A DNA stretch of 64,000 nucleotides from an uncultured Clostridia bacterium (GTDB lineage: Bacteria; Bacillota; Clostridia; Christensenellales; Borkfalkiaceae): the NCBI GenBank assembly GCA_944368925.1, contig CALVXG010000005.1:62001-126000 (forward strand). The letters run 5' to 3'. This document shows positions 19,461-28,110 of this stretch, one piece after another (positions within the stretch are counted from its first letter, which is position 1; each line of letters opens with the position of its first letter). Below the pieces are notes generated by a model. That model was not told the DNA's origin and searched no databases. It worked only from the letters and a program-made list of their open reading frames with translations. The translations under genes were made by a program, and so were the position numbers.

Positions 19461-20371
19461 GCCTCTCCTCCCCTCTTGTTGAACCACAGTTGCAGCGATA
19501 CGAGCCCCACCGTTATCACCAGCACGATCACGGACATTGCCATTCCGATCCCGTACCCGGAATTATAATAAATACTGTTGTATATGCCCATGACGATTGT
19601 CTCGGATGCACCGCCCGGGCCGCCCTGCGTCAATACAAAAATATCGTCAAATGCGAGCAGACTGGACGAAAGCGAAAGCAACAGTTGTATCCCGATGATA
19701 TTTTTCATGTTCGGAAGCGTCAGACTGAACATCATTCTCCAACGCGTCGCCCCGTCCACTTTCGCCGCCTCGTAAAACTCATCGCTTATGTTGTTGATCG
19801 CAACATAATAAATCAGCATCGATACGCCGCCGCCCAACAGTCCGAGTATCCGCAAACAGATTTTTACCTGATCGGGATCTATCAGAAATCCCTGGCTCTC
19901 TATACCGATCAGCTGCAAAATCGCATTCGCAAGTCCGCCCGTAGGATCCCATATGTATTTCTGCACCGCCAGCATCGCTATGCTCGGAATCCCCGCCGGA
20001 ACTACATACAGATAGCGGATCACTCCCCTTCCTTTCGTCAATTCATTCAAAAGCAGCGCCTGCACGATCGGCACCCAGAAACCGAACGCCAGTCCAAACA
20101 AAAACAATACAACCGTGTTCCATAACTGATTGTAAAAAGACGGGTTTGAAAACACCGCAATATAGTTATCAAAACCAATAAAATTGCCGGGCGGATCACT
20201 GAATTTATAGTTGAAAAACGAATAGACAAGAGATTGAAATGATGTATAATAACGAAATACGATAAAGAACAACCCCGCCGGCGCTATAAAACTGAAAGCA
20301 ATCCAGAACCGCTTCAATTTCATGCGAAAAGCAACAGAGTTTCGCTTGGTTTTTGCATCTGTCTCTTTCAT
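19457..20371 (-). CDS. Sugar ABC transporter permease (MalF/UgpA type)
   Basis: A 304-residue permease of normal length with six predicted membrane segments and the EAA loop (FYEAAKVDGATRWRMMFSLT) that docks the ATPase. The TQGGPGGASETIVMGIYN segment is typical of MalF/UgpA-type subunits of oligosaccharide importers. It begins 3 nt after the stop of the solute-binding protein gene and its stop overlaps the start of the partner permease by 4 nt, so the three are translationally coupled. The substrate is presumably the oligosaccharide released by the surface proteins of this operon. Confidence 0.93.
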   Translation of the reverse strand: MKETDAKTKRNSVAFRMKLKRFWIAFSFIAPAGLFFIVFRYYTSFQSLVYSFFNYKFSDPPGNFIGFDNYIAVFSNPSFYNQLWNTVVLFLFGLAFGFWVPIVQALLLNELTKGRGVIRYLYVVPAGIPSIAMLAVQKYIWDPTGGLANAILQLIGIESQGFLIDPDQVKICLRILGLLGGGVSMLIYYVAINNISDEFYEAAKVDGATRWRMMFSLTLPNMKNIIGIQLLLSLSSSLLAFDDIFVLTQGGPGGASETIVMGIYNSIYYNSGYGIGMAMSVIVLVITVGLVSLQLWFNKRGGEA

Positions 20372-20374
20372 TTC

Positions 20375-21784
20375 TTAACCCTTGATCAAATTATTGAAGT
20401 TGTTCAGCCAATTCAGCGTCGCCGTGTTTTCCAATGTCGCCAACTTTGATTCCAAATCACTTTCCGAAGAAAATTCAATAAGTTTCGTTAAGCTTCCGCG
20501 GATCTCCGTCGTAAAACCGACCGAATTAACCGGAGAAACATACGCCGTGGAAAGACTGTGATTGATTGCTTCCGCCCATCCGTTCCCCGTCGGAAAATCA
20601 ATCTCGACATTCGACGTATCAATCGTGTCAAAAGGAGGATATACAACCTGCAAAATCATTTCATCGTACGCATATTGAATCCGCGATTCCCACGCTTGCT
20701 TCCCATACATAAAGTTAATATATTTCACTACCGCTTCCACCTGCTCGGGAGTCGCTTGTTTGTTCAACACAAATCCCATTGCAAAGACCGCGGAATAGCT
20801 GTCTTCAAAGTTCTTGTTATCGGGGCCTTTCGGGAAATTGCGGACAAGAATTTTCTCCTTCGCCATGCCGCTCGAATTGAACCATGTCGCCCAGGAAGGA
20901 TAAAATGTGAAACTCGCTATCTTTCCGCTCCAGATCCAGCTGTAATAGGTCTCCTTCTGTAAATTGAATATATCCATGCTCGTACTGCCGTCCGTGACCA
21001 GGCCATTGAAAAATTCAATCACGCCCTTCATGCTTTCATTCTCGGCAAAATCAATGGAAATTGTGCCGTCGTCATTCTGTACCACACCGTCAAATCCGTT
21101 CGCAATCGCCCAGACACCAAATCCCTGATAATAATCCTGTGCCGTAAACCCTGCGCCATACACGCCGGGTGCATCCGTCAGTAAAAGCGCAATCTCCCTG
21201 TAATCATCCCAGCTCTCTACCTTCAACGTCGATATATCGTTCCCCGTCATATACCCCGCATTCGTCAGTTCCTGTGCGTTTTCCGTCAAGACATCCGTAT
21301 TGAATCCGAGCATCGGCGTCTCGATCGTCTGCGGAAGCCCTACAACAGCGTCGCCGACTGTATAACCGCTTCTGACTTTTTCATTCACTTCATCATAGTT
21401 TTCAAATTCGTCAAGATAGGGCGAAAAATCGCCCGTATATCCTTCCACATACAGCTGACGTGCAAAATCACTCGAATTAATATTCAAAATTGTCGGCGTA
21501 TCCGCGGAATTCGTCGCCAATATATTCTTAATGTCTTTGATCTGATTGAAATCATCCGTCGCCGTCTTTGCCACGTGCTCCACTTTGATTTCAGGAAACG
21601 CTTCGTCAAAAGCCTCTTGCCTCCTCCCGATCCACGAATTGATCCCGATCGAGTCAGTCACTTTATCCGCTACAATTATGTTTACGTCATCCCCCTCACC
21701 CTCGGTAACATCATTTCCTTCTCCGCAGGCTACCAGCATCCCGGCCAACAAAATACAAAGAAGCAACGACAACCATCTTTTCAT
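20375..21784 (-). CDS. Sugar-binding lipoprotein of an ABC importer
   Basis: A 469-residue extracellular solute-binding protein (family 1 type). The lipobox LVAC makes residue 20 the lipid-anchored Cys, followed by an acidic Gly/Glu linker. The body has the two-lobe pattern of oligosaccharide-binding proteins (NINSSDFARQLYVEGYTGDF; GLPQTIETPMLGFNTD; aromatic-rich YYSWIWSGKIASFTFYPSW). First gene of the operon, with AGGAGG about 7 nt before its ATG. The leader contains a perfect inverted repeat (21815-21835) next to an extended -10 promoter, probably the control point of the locus. The ligand cannot be read from sequence. Confidence 0.93.
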   Translation of the reverse strand: MKRWLSLLLCILLAGMLVACGEGNDVTEGEGDDVNIIVADKVTDSIGINSWIGRRQEAFDEAFPEIKVEHVAKTATDDFNQIKDIKNILATNSADTPTILNINSSDFARQLYVEGYTGDFSPYLDEFENYDEVNEKVRSGYTVGDAVVGLPQTIETPMLGFNTDVLTENAQELTNAGYMTGNDISTLKVESWDDYREIALLLTDAPGVYGAGFTAQDYYQGFGVWAIANGFDGVVQNDDGTISIDFAENESMKGVIEFFNGLVTDGSTSMDIFNLQKETYYSWIWSGKIASFTFYPSWATWFNSSGMAKEKILVRNFPKGPDNKNFEDSYSAVFAMGFVLNKQATPEQVEAVVKYINFMYGKQAWESRIQYAYDEMILQVVYPPFDTIDTSNVEIDFPTGNGWAEAINHSLSTAYVSPVNSVGFTTEIRGSLTKLIEFSSESDLESKLATLENTATLNWLNNFNNLIKG

Positions 21785-21814
21785 AAAAATTCCTCCTAAA
21801 TCTTATATGATTTT

Positions 21815-21835
21815 GAATCACTTCATCTGTGATTC
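21815..21835. promoter_or_regulatory. Perfect inverted repeat at the start of the sugar operon (candidate operator)
   Basis: GAATCAC, 7 nt, GTGATTC: a perfect 7-bp inverted repeat directly downstream of the -10 element, spanning the expected transcription start of the minus-strand operon. The divergent araC gene makes this a natural binding site, but it could also act as an RNA hairpin in the leader. Confidence 0.5.
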
Positions 21836-21836
21836 C

Positions 21837-21845
21837 ATTATAACA
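21837..21845 (-). promoter_or_regulatory. Extended -10 promoter of the sugar-utilisation operon
   Basis: The minus strand reads TGTTATAAT, a consensus extended -10. No good -35 at the proper distance is seen, as expected for an activator-dependent promoter. Expected start near 21830, about 45 nt before the binding-protein ATG. Confidence 0.7.
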
Positions 21846-21940
21846 TGATAATTTTCTCTTGTATTTAGACAAATTTAACCTTTTTTTGCATATTTTCAAC
21901 CACGTCTCCTTTTCTCTCCGAATTTAATTTCAAAAATAAA

Positions 21941-21969
21941 TTGCTTAATCCGTTCTTCTTTGTTATAAT
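21941..21969 (+). promoter_or_regulatory. Sigma-A type promoter of the araC-type regulator
   Basis: TTGCTT (21941-21946), 17 nt, TATAAT (21964-21969) with TG one base before the -10. It is back-to-back with the sugar operon promoter; the two -10 elements are about 120 nt apart. Confidence 0.85.
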
Positions 21970-21994
21970 AAAACAAAAGGGGAGTAAAAACGCA

Positions 21995-22903
21995 ATGCCA
22001 GATCTGAAAAACTTCTATAAATTGAATCCATATGTCCGCGAAGCACAGCATATTATCGGAACAAGCGACGATTATTTTGTCCCTTATCGTATCATATACG
22101 ATTACGAAATCATGTATATCGTTAAGGGAGAACTCACGGTCATGGTCGACAATGAGACTATTACTTCCGAAAAAAACGACTGCATCATCATCCCCCCGTT
22201 TTTAAGGCACAAACAGCTCATCGCCGACGGGAAATCCTGTGAATACTACGGGATTCACCTCGATTTCTTTTACGATGAATCCAACACCGATTTTAATTCA
22301 CAGGAGATATATTCCAAACCCTGCGAACAACGTAAATTCGAAGTACAAGCTGACCCTACCTTGTCCAAGCGAAAAAATTACAGCTTTTCGAGAATCGGCG
22401 AATTCGAAAAGTTTACGGTAACCCAAAGCGCACGGTTTGAACGTATTTTTAACGAAATATTTAAATGTTTTCATCAAAAAGATGAACTCTCCGTTTTAGT
22501 CATGAAAGCCAACGTTCTTCTCCTGATTCAGACTATCCTTACCGATCTCGTATCCAGCAACGGCGGCGCTCATCAAAATGAAATCGTTTCCAACTTTATT
22601 ACCTATACAACCAACCACTTCAGCGAAGACATCAATATCACGGAGCTCGCAAAACAATACGGGTTCTCCCCTAATTATTTCAGCAAATTATTTAAAACCA
22701 TTATAAATAAAACCCCGAAAGAATTCCTTATCAATGTTCGTCTGGATGAAGCCAAAAAACTTTTGAAGCTCGGACTTTATACCGTTTCTGAAGTCTGTAC
22801 GATGGTCGGCTACGACGACCTTCACTATTTCAGCCGTTTATTCAAACAAAAAGAAGGAATGTCTCCCGCCTTATTTGCAAAACAAGCCTGCGACGAAGAA
22901 TAA
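21995..22903 (+). CDS. AraC-family transcriptional regulator
   Basis: 302 residues: an N-terminal cupin-like sugar-sensing domain (about 20-130, YEIMYIVKGELTV and PPFLRHKQ) and a C-terminal pair of helix-turn-helix motifs (about 205-300, NITELAKQYGFSPNYFSKLF and SEVCTMVGYDDLHYFSRLFK). I chose the ATG at 21995 (AGGGGAG 10 nt upstream). An upstream in-frame ORF start would lie in the promoter. It is divergent from the sugar operon, which it most likely activates on binding the imported sugar or a breakdown product. The inverted repeat at 21815-21835 is a candidate site, though AraC proteins often prefer direct repeats. Confidence 0.92.
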   Translation: MPDLKNFYKLNPYVREAQHIIGTSDDYFVPYRIIYDYEIMYIVKGELTVMVDNETITSEKNDCIIIPPFLRHKQLIADGKSCEYYGIHLDFFYDESNTDFNSQEIYSKPCEQRKFEVQADPTLSKRKNYSFSRIGEFEKFTVTQSARFERIFNEIFKCFHQKDELSVLVMKANVLLLIQTILTDLVSSNGGAHQNEIVSNFITYTTNHFSEDINITELAKQYGFSPNYFSKLFKTIINKTPKEFLINVRLDEAKKLLKLGLYTVSEVCTMVGYDDLHYFSRLFKQKEGMSPALFAKQACDEE

Positions 22904-23103
22904 TTTTCTTTGTAGATTTTAAACACTCTCATCGTCATTCCTTTTTTAGAAATTGACCCTACAATCTGATACAATTTGCCGAAACATTAAATTTACAAGT
23001 GAATGTCTCCCAATGATTTTTCCAAATTTTTTGCTACTGCCGATCTAAAATTTTATCTTTTAGTTTGCGTTTCCCTATATTACTACATATTAAGAATATA
23101 AAT

Positions 23104-23155
23104 AAAAAAAGGCCCCGTGAACGATAAAAATCCCGTTCAAACGGAGTCTTTTTTT
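23104..23155. terminator. Bidirectional terminator between araC and hemW
   Basis: An imperfect stem of about 14 bp (arms near 23110-23123 and 23132-23148) has seven T after it on the plus strand and seven T on the minus strand, so it can end both convergent genes. The rest of the 309-nt gap (22904-23212) is AT-rich, and I see no gene or other signal in it. Confidence 0.75.
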
Positions 23156-23212
23156 ATTATAATTTAAAAATCTGTTTTGAACAAGCGGGAGCATTTTATT
23201 TGGATCTTTCAC

Positions 23213-24322
23213 TTAACGCAAAAAATCCATCAGTATCGAATTCTGGACATATAAATATTCATCCTTAATGTGTACTCTGCCGTTTTCACAAACGAGATAT
23301 TCAACGTTCTTTTTCAGCGGCTCAAAAAAATCTACGGGGAAATCCGTGCCGAACGTGTTCTTATACTTTGCAAGGCTCAGCCCTTCGCTCGTGCGCAGAG
23401 CAAGCATCACCATTTCGAATTTCGCATCTTCCCCTTCGATCACCGCGTCATCCACGACAGGATAATAATTGGTCATGATACATTTTATATAATCGTCGAG
23501 ATCGCGCGTGTTCGTAAACCTTCTGTTGTTCATAAACGAGCTCGCAGATACCCCGAACCCGATGTACTCGCCTCTGCGCCAATAATTCAAATTATGGCGA
23601 GATTCAAACCCAGGCTTTGAAAAATTGGAAACCTCGTAGCGATAAAAACCTTTCTCTTTCAGATAATTCCACGCCTTTTCATACTGATCCGCCACCTCGT
23701 CCGAATCGGGCAATTCCCCGTTCAGATAGTCCGAATAGATCGGCGTTCCGTCCTCCGGCGTCAGCGCGTACATGGAAATGTGCTTCGCCCCGCACTTTAC
23801 GGCAAGATCGACGGATGAAAAAATATCTTGCTGCGTCTGATTTTTGAGCCCGATCATAATATCAGCACTTAAATTTTCTCCTTGCAGCAGCGCACTCGTT
23901 TTCACGAAATCCTCTGCCGTGTGGATGCGCCCGATATCTTCCAAAATCGCATCGTTCGCCGATTGCAGGCCGATCGAAAAGCGGTTGATCCCCGCCTTTT
24001 TATAAAGGGAAATCTTTTCCTTGTCAGCCGTACCGGGGTTGATCTCGATCGTAACTTCCGCATTTTTTGCAAGGTTGTATTCCGATCGGATCAGATTCAT
24101 GCACCCGACAATCGACATAGCATCGATCACGGACGGCGTACCGCCCCCGAAATAGACCGTATCAAACAGTTTGCCTTTGAGTTCCTTCGCGCGAAGTTTC
24201 ATCTCCTTATACACGCACGCCATGTATGCATCGGCAAGACCGAGTTTACTCGGATACGAAGTAAAATCACAATACCTGCACTTCGATTTACAAAACGGAA
24301 TATGAATATAGATTCCGGCCAC
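23213..24322 (-). CDS. hemW: HemW, radical SAM haem chaperone
   Basis: 369 residues starting at a GTG codon (24322) with GAGGTG about 7 nt upstream. The radical SAM cluster motif CKSKCRYCDF (residues 10-19) and the following YFGGGTPS fit HemW (formerly called oxygen-independent coproporphyrinogen oxidase-like). The HemW-type C-terminal domain follows (NLNYWRRGEYIGFGVSASS). HemW binds haem and delivers it to respiratory enzymes. Its neighbour order (lepA upstream in the same direction) is common in Firmicutes, although here two small genes intervene. An 18-nt palindromic motif lies just upstream (24349-24366). Confidence 0.93.
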   Translation of the reverse strand: MAGIYIHIPFCKSKCRYCDFTSYPSKLGLADAYMACVYKEMKLRAKELKGKLFDTVYFGGGTPSVIDAMSIVGCMNLIRSEYNLAKNAEVTIEINPGTADKEKISLYKKAGINRFSIGLQSANDAILEDIGRIHTAEDFVKTSALLQGENLSADIMIGLKNQTQQDIFSSVDLAVKCGAKHISMYALTPEDGTPIYSDYLNGELPDSDEVADQYEKAWNYLKEKGFYRYEVSNFSKPGFESRHNLNYWRRGEYIGFGVSASSFMNNRRFTNTRDLDDYIKCIMTNYYPVVDDAVIEGEDAKFEMVMLALRTSEGLSLAKYKNTFGTDFPVDFFEPLKKNVEYLVCENGRVHIKDEYLYVQNSILMDFLR

Positions 24323-24348
24323 CGTAATTCACCTCAATTTATCGCTGA

Positions 24349-24366
24349 TTATGTCAGACATACTAC
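24349..24366 (-). promoter_or_regulatory. Palindromic motif upstream of hemW (copy 1)
   Basis: The minus strand reads GTAGTATGTCTGACATAA; the core TATGTC-T-GACATA is a perfect 13-nt palindrome around its centre. A second copy with the same flanks lies at 25515-25532. A half match (GTACTATGTC then GAC) overlaps the end of the neighbouring gene at 24399-24411. Candidate operator. Confidence 0.45.
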
Positions 24367-24377
24367 ATCGTAAAAAA

Positions 24378-24707
24378 TCAAAACCCGTATTTTGCAAGGT
24401 CGACATAGTACATATGATCGGCGCGTTTCTCTGCAAAAACGCCTTCTTTTTCCAATAAGTCTTTCTGCACTTCAGGCCCGCCGAACGCAAACCCGGGCGC
24501 CAGTCTGCCCTCCCGATTCACAACCCTGTGACACGGAATGATCCCCGGCATCGGGTTTACGTGCAGAGCATATCCGACCGCACGGGAAGAACGTGGCGAA
24601 CCGCACGCCCGCGCAATCTGCCCGTACGTAGCCACCCTTCCGCAAGGAATTTTTTTTACGCATTCGTAGACCCGATCAAAAAAATTCTTTTCCGAAATCT
24701 CTTGCAT
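24378..24707 (-). CDS. MGMT-family DNA alkyltransferase, catalytic domain only
   Basis: A 109-residue protein consisting only of the DNA-binding, active-site domain of O6-alkylguanine-DNA alkyltransferases. The helix-turn-helix region (GRVATYGQIARACGSPRSSR) is followed by the active site IPCHRVV with the acceptor Cys present. Atl-type alkyltransferase-like proteins are similarly short but have Trp at this Cys, so real methyl transfer is possible. The N-terminal domain of full MGMT is absent. I chose the ATG at 24707 with AAGGAAGGG upstream; the longer frame would need a TTG start with no ribosome site. It is located between the HAD gene and hemW. Confidence 0.88.
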   Translation of the reverse strand: MQEISEKNFFDRVYECVKKIPCGRVATYGQIARACGSPRSSRAVGYALHVNPMPGIIPCHRVVNREGRLAPGFAFGGPEVQKDLLEKEGVFAEKRADHMYYVDLAKYGF

Positions 24708-24761
24708 GAGCGTACCCTTCCTTACCCGCAATACACCGATTCTCGTTTGGTGCTATTGTTC

Positions 24762-24801
24762 AAAAAAAAATCTTAAAGTTTCCCGCTTCGCGTTTTACTT
24801 T
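24762..24801 (-). terminator. Terminator after the HAD gene
   Basis: An imperfect stem (AAAGT...ACTTT outer, CGC...GCG inner, with an internal loop) overlaps the HAD stop codon and is followed on the minus strand by AAGA and nine T. The long T-run supports termination although the stem is weak. Confidence 0.55.
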
Positions 24802-25472
24802 TCAAAGGCATAGCTTTCCAAAAGTGACAAAACGCCGTCGAAACTTTCGCAGGACAAGACGTTTTCCGGTACCTGCGCATGCAAGCGGTTGAGCCAGACG
24901 GAATCGATGCCCGCACCGCGCGCTCCGAAATAATCGTTGCGGAGCGAATCTCCGACGTACACGGCATCCTCTGCTTTTATGCCGAAGACTTTCAATCCCT
25001 TTTTAAAGATGCCCTTCCGCGGTTTGTATTCGCGCGCGTCTTCGCTCGTGTAAAACCCACGTATGGGAAGCGCGTATTTTTTGATCATCTCGCCAAGCTC
25101 TTTCGTGTCGATATTGGACAGGATATAACACGGAAGCGGACACACCCGCAAAAAGCGCAACGCGTCCTCAAACGGTTCGGATGTGAGCGAAAAACGAATG
25201 ACCAACTTTACAAGCGCATCCTTGTCTACCTTGACGCCCGTACTCTTTTCCATGTTTTCAATCGCCACACCATACAGCGTTTTCTGCGCCTTGAAATTCT
25301 CACCGTAAGCGGCATCGCACAAAGAAGCGATGTTCTGCCACCACATCCGATGAATTTCCTCCGTGGAGCATGTTGCGCCGCACTTGTGAAATTCCGCGGC
25401 GATCTCATCCAAAAGCCGATACCCTTCATGTACGACCGTGCCGTAAAAATCCAATATGACAGCTTTTTTCAT
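24795..25472 (-). CDS. HAD-superfamily hydrolase (DxYGT type)
   Basis: 225 residues with HAD motifs: LDFYGTVV (motif I), ILSNID (motif II), the motif III Lys in EYKPRKGIF and VGDSLRNDYFGARGAG (motif IV). The second Asp of the common DxDGT motif is Tyr, as in the haloacid-dehalogenase branch; that Asp serves as acid/base in phosphatases, so dehalogenase-like or atypical hydrolysis is possible. The substrate is unknown. It has a good promoter at 25579-25607 and a leader of about 100 nt with copy 2 of the palindromic motif. Confidence 0.8.
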   Translation of the reverse strand: MKKAVILDFYGTVVHEGYRLLDEIAAEFHKCGATCSTEEIHRMWWQNIASLCDAAYGENFKAQKTLYGVAIENMEKSTGVKVDKDALVKLVIRFSLTSEPFEDALRFLRVCPLPCYILSNIDTKELGEMIKKYALPIRGFYTSEDAREYKPRKGIFKKGLKVFGIKAEDAVYVGDSLRNDYFGARGAGIDSVWLNRLHAQVPENVLSCESFDGVLSLLESYAFEK

Positions 25473-25514
25473 TTTTACACCTTGCAGTACGTTTTTAAGA
25501 AGAAAATTAGCTAT

Positions 25515-25532
25515 TTATGTCTGACATAGTAC
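25515..25532 (-). promoter_or_regulatory. Palindromic motif upstream of the HAD gene (copy 2)
   Basis: The minus strand reads GTACTATGTCAGACATAA, differing from copy 1 (24349-24366) at only two positions, in the same orientation relative to the downstream gene. It lies between promoter and start codon, a typical repressor position. Confidence 0.45.
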
Positions 25533-25578
25533 TTCACAATCGCGGACAAAATAAATTTTTGTATGCGATTTCATGCTT

Positions 25579-25607
25579 TTTATAGAAAATAAGAACAAAT
25601 TAGACAA
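25579..25607 (-). promoter_or_regulatory. Sigma-A type promoter of the HAD gene
   Basis: On the minus strand TTGTCT (25602-25607), 17 nt, TATAAA (25579-25584). Confidence 0.65.
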
Positions 25608-25649
25608 AGCATAAAGGGTTAAATAATATGCGCAAATCTGCTGTATTTT

Positions 25650-27455
25650 TTATTTGTTTGTCTTCAAAATTGACATAAATACTTCGCTCGGCACTTCTAC
25701 GGAGCCTATGCTGCGCATGCGCTTTTTGCCCTCTTTCTGTTTTTCCAACAGCTTCTTTTTACGGGTAATGTCTCCCCCGTAGCACTTGGCAAGAACGTCT
25801 TTGCGCACTGCTTTTACCGTCTCGCGCGCGATCACTTTTCCTCCGACAGCCGCCTGGATAGGAATTTCAAAGAGCTGACGGGGAATCGCTTCTTTCAGAT
25901 TTTCCGCCAATTCTCTGCCGCGCGGATATGCCCTGTCTTTATGGACGATCATCGAGAGCGCGTCGCACACTTCCCCGTTGAGCAGGATATCAAGCTTGAC
26001 AAGGTCGCTCTTTTCGTAACCGATCAGTTCGTAGTCAAAGCTCGCATATCCCCTCGTCCGCGACTTAATCTGATCGAAAAAGTCATAAATAATTTCGTTA
26101 AGCGGCAGCGTATACAACAGCTTTACCCGCTTTTCGTCCAAGTAAGTCATGTCCTTGAACACGCCGCGCTTGTCCTGGCAAAGATCCATGATCGAGCCGA
26201 TGTATTCGGGCGGAGAAAAGATCTCGACCTTCACCATCGGTTCTTCCATGTAATCGATGTCGGCAGGATCGGGCAGATGCGAAGGATTGTCCACAAAAAA
26301 CTGCTCGCCGTCCGTCTTGTGCACGAGATAGGATACACTCGGTGCCGTCGTGATGATATCCAGGTTAAACTCGCGCTCGATCCTCTCCTGTATGATCTCC
26401 ATGTGTAAAAGTCCCAAAAAACCGCAACGGAAACCGAACCCGAGCGCGACCGACGTATCCGGCTCGAACAACAGCGAAGCATCGTTCAGCTGCAATTTTA
26501 AGAGCGCGTCTTTCAGATCGTTGAATTTGCTCCCGTCCAGCGGATATATCCCGCAAAACACCACCGATTGCACTTTTTTATAACCGGGCAAAGGCTCCGC
26601 CGCAGGGTTTGCCGCGTCCGTCACCGTATCGCCCACCGCGACGTCCTGTATGCTCTTGATGCTCGCCGCAATGTAGCCGACTTCCCCTGCGCGCAAAATT
26701 TCTTTCGGGGTGAGTTTCGGGTTGAACGCCCCCACTTCCGTCACTTCGTACTGCTTGTCCGAACGGAATGTGCGGATCACGTCCCCGACTTTGACTTGCC
26801 CGTCTTTCAGCCGCACAAACAATATGACACCTTTATAGTTATCATAATAACTGTCGAAGATCAGCGCTTTGAGCGGTGCGTCCGTATCTCCGTCCGGCGA
26901 GGGAATGTATTGCACGATCTTTTCCAGAATATCGCGTATGTTCGTCCCTTCTTTTGCGGAGACACAGGGCGCATACGACGCATCCAGCCCTATGACCTCT
27001 TCGATTTCTTTTCTCGTGCCCTCGATATCCGCCGATTGCAGGTCGATTTTGTTGATGACGGGTATGATCTCCAGATCGTTTTCCAGCGCAAGATAGACGT
27101 TTGCGAGCGTCTGCGCTTCGATACCCTGCGTCGCGTCGACTACCAAAATCGCCCCCTCGCACGCCGCCAGCGATCTAGATACTTCGTACGTAAAGTCCAC
27201 GTGACCCGGCGTATCGATCAGATTCAGTTCGTATTCGTTGCCGTCATCCGCCTTGTAGTACATGCGCACGGGCGTTAATTTGATCGTGATGCCACGCTCG
27301 CGCTCCAAGTCCATGGAGTCTAAAAGCTGATCTTCCATATCGCGGCTGGACACCTGGCCCGTCAGTTCCATCAATCGGTCTGCAATCGTGCTCTTCCCGT
27401 GATCGATGTGCGCTATGATACAAAAATTTCGGATAAATTTACTCGGTTTCGCCAT
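25650..27455 (-). CDS. lepA: Elongation factor 4 (LepA)
   Basis: 601 residues. An N-terminal GTPase domain with P-loop AHIDHGKS, switch region [16 protein letters not shown] (G3) and NKID (G4). Then EF-Tu-like domain II, EF-G-like domains, and the LepA-specific C-terminal domain ([23 protein letters not shown] split across about 535-560) ending in the basic [15 protein letters not shown] stretch. LepA back-translocates ribosomes and affects initiation. Normal length, no defects. Its own promoter is at 27507-27535. Confidence 0.97.
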   Translation of the reverse strand: MAKPSKFIRNFCIIAHIDHGKSTIADRLMELTGQVSSRDMEDQLLDSMDLERERGITIKLTPVRMYYKADDGNEYELNLIDTPGHVDFTYEVSRSLAACEGAILVVDATQGIEAQTLANVYLALENDLEIIPVINKIDLQSADIEGTRKEIEEVIGLDASYAPCVSAKEGTNIRDILEKIVQYIPSPDGDTDAPLKALIFDSYYDNYKGVILFVRLKDGQVKVGDVIRTFRSDKQYEVTEVGAFNPKLTPKEILRAGEVGYIAASIKSIQDVAVGDTVTDAANPAAEPLPGYKKVQSVVFCGIYPLDGSKFNDLKDALLKLQLNDASLLFEPDTSVALGFGFRCGFLGLLHMEIIQERIEREFNLDIITTAPSVSYLVHKTDGEQFFVDNPSHLPDPADIDYMEEPMVKVEIFSPPEYIGSIMDLCQDKRGVFKDMTYLDEKRVKLLYTLPLNEIIYDFFDQIKSRTRGYASFDYELIGYEKSDLVKLDILLNGEVCDALSMIVHKDRAYPRGRELAENLKEAIPRQLFEIPIQAAVGGKVIARETVKAVRKDVLAKCYGGDITRKKKLLEKQKEGKKRMRSIGSVEVPSEVFMSILKTNK

Positions 27456-27506
27456 TCCTGTGTCTCTCCACGCGGTTTTACCCCGCTCTTACGTCATTTC
27501 CTTTCC

Positions 27507-27535
27507 ATTATATAAAATATCGCGCGTTTTTGCAA
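27507..27535 (-). promoter_or_regulatory. Sigma-A type promoter of lepA
   Basis: On the minus strand TTGCAA (27530-27535), 17 nt, TATAAT (27507-27512). Confidence 0.8.
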
Positions 27536-27558
27536 TTATTTTAAGAGGTTCTTACCCC

Positions 27559-28110
27559 TTACCTTTCCTTCGGTTTCATACGGAATGCAAGGAGGCGGAA
27601 TACCTCTTCGTAATACGCCGTGTCCCGCAAATCGAAGGACAACGTCTTTCTTCCGTTTTTCTCCGCGACCGTATCGAACGTCCATTGAATGCCCGCCTTT
27701 GAAAAAGTATTTCTCTCCCTTTCAAAGCGTTCCATCTCTTTCTTCCCGAAGCCGAATCTGAGCTCAAACAGATCCAACACCATTCCGATACTGCACAGAG
27801 CCTTCCCCTTGACGTGGAACCTGTAAAACAGTCTCCATCGGCTGTCGCCCGCGCTCCATTCCCCTTCCGCATCGTAGCGGGAGCGGATATCCTCGCAGAC
27901 TTTCTGAAAGCGTGAGTACTCCTTCTCGCCCAAAATCTGCCTTGCAAGCTGTTCGCCCTCTTCGTCCGACACGGGCTGGTATTGCTTGCGCGGAACCAGC
28001 GACCGCCGCATGATATACGCCTCTTCCTGCGTATACGTTTTCGGGTCGATCTTCAATAGCAGTTTCTGCTCGTCTGTATATCTTTCGTTACGCATCCGTT
28101 TTCCCCACAT
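27559..28110 (-). CDS. Unknown protein, possibly DUF3788-like
   Basis: A 183-residue cytoplasmic protein. The C-terminal half (GDSRWRLFYRFHVKGKALCSIG, described here in two parts: about 90-110, then a beta-rich stretch to 180) has the alternating pattern of DUF3788-type proteins, but this is a weak impression. The charged N-terminal half has no recognisable motif. The start ATG overlaps the tlyA stop (TGATG), implying translational coupling; an internal ATG at 28095 is a possible alternative. It is the last gene of the asp23-nusB-folD-ispA-tlyA transcript. Confidence 0.7.
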   Translation of the reverse strand: MWGKRMRNERYTDEQKLLLKIDPKTYTQEEAYIMRRSLVPRKQYQPVSDEEGEQLARQILGEKEYSRFQKVCEDIRSRYDAEGEWSAGDSRWRLFYRFHVKGKALCSIGMVLDLFELRFGFGKKEMERFERERNTFSKAGIQWTFDTVAEKNGRKTLSFDLRDTAYYEEVFRLLAFRMKPKER

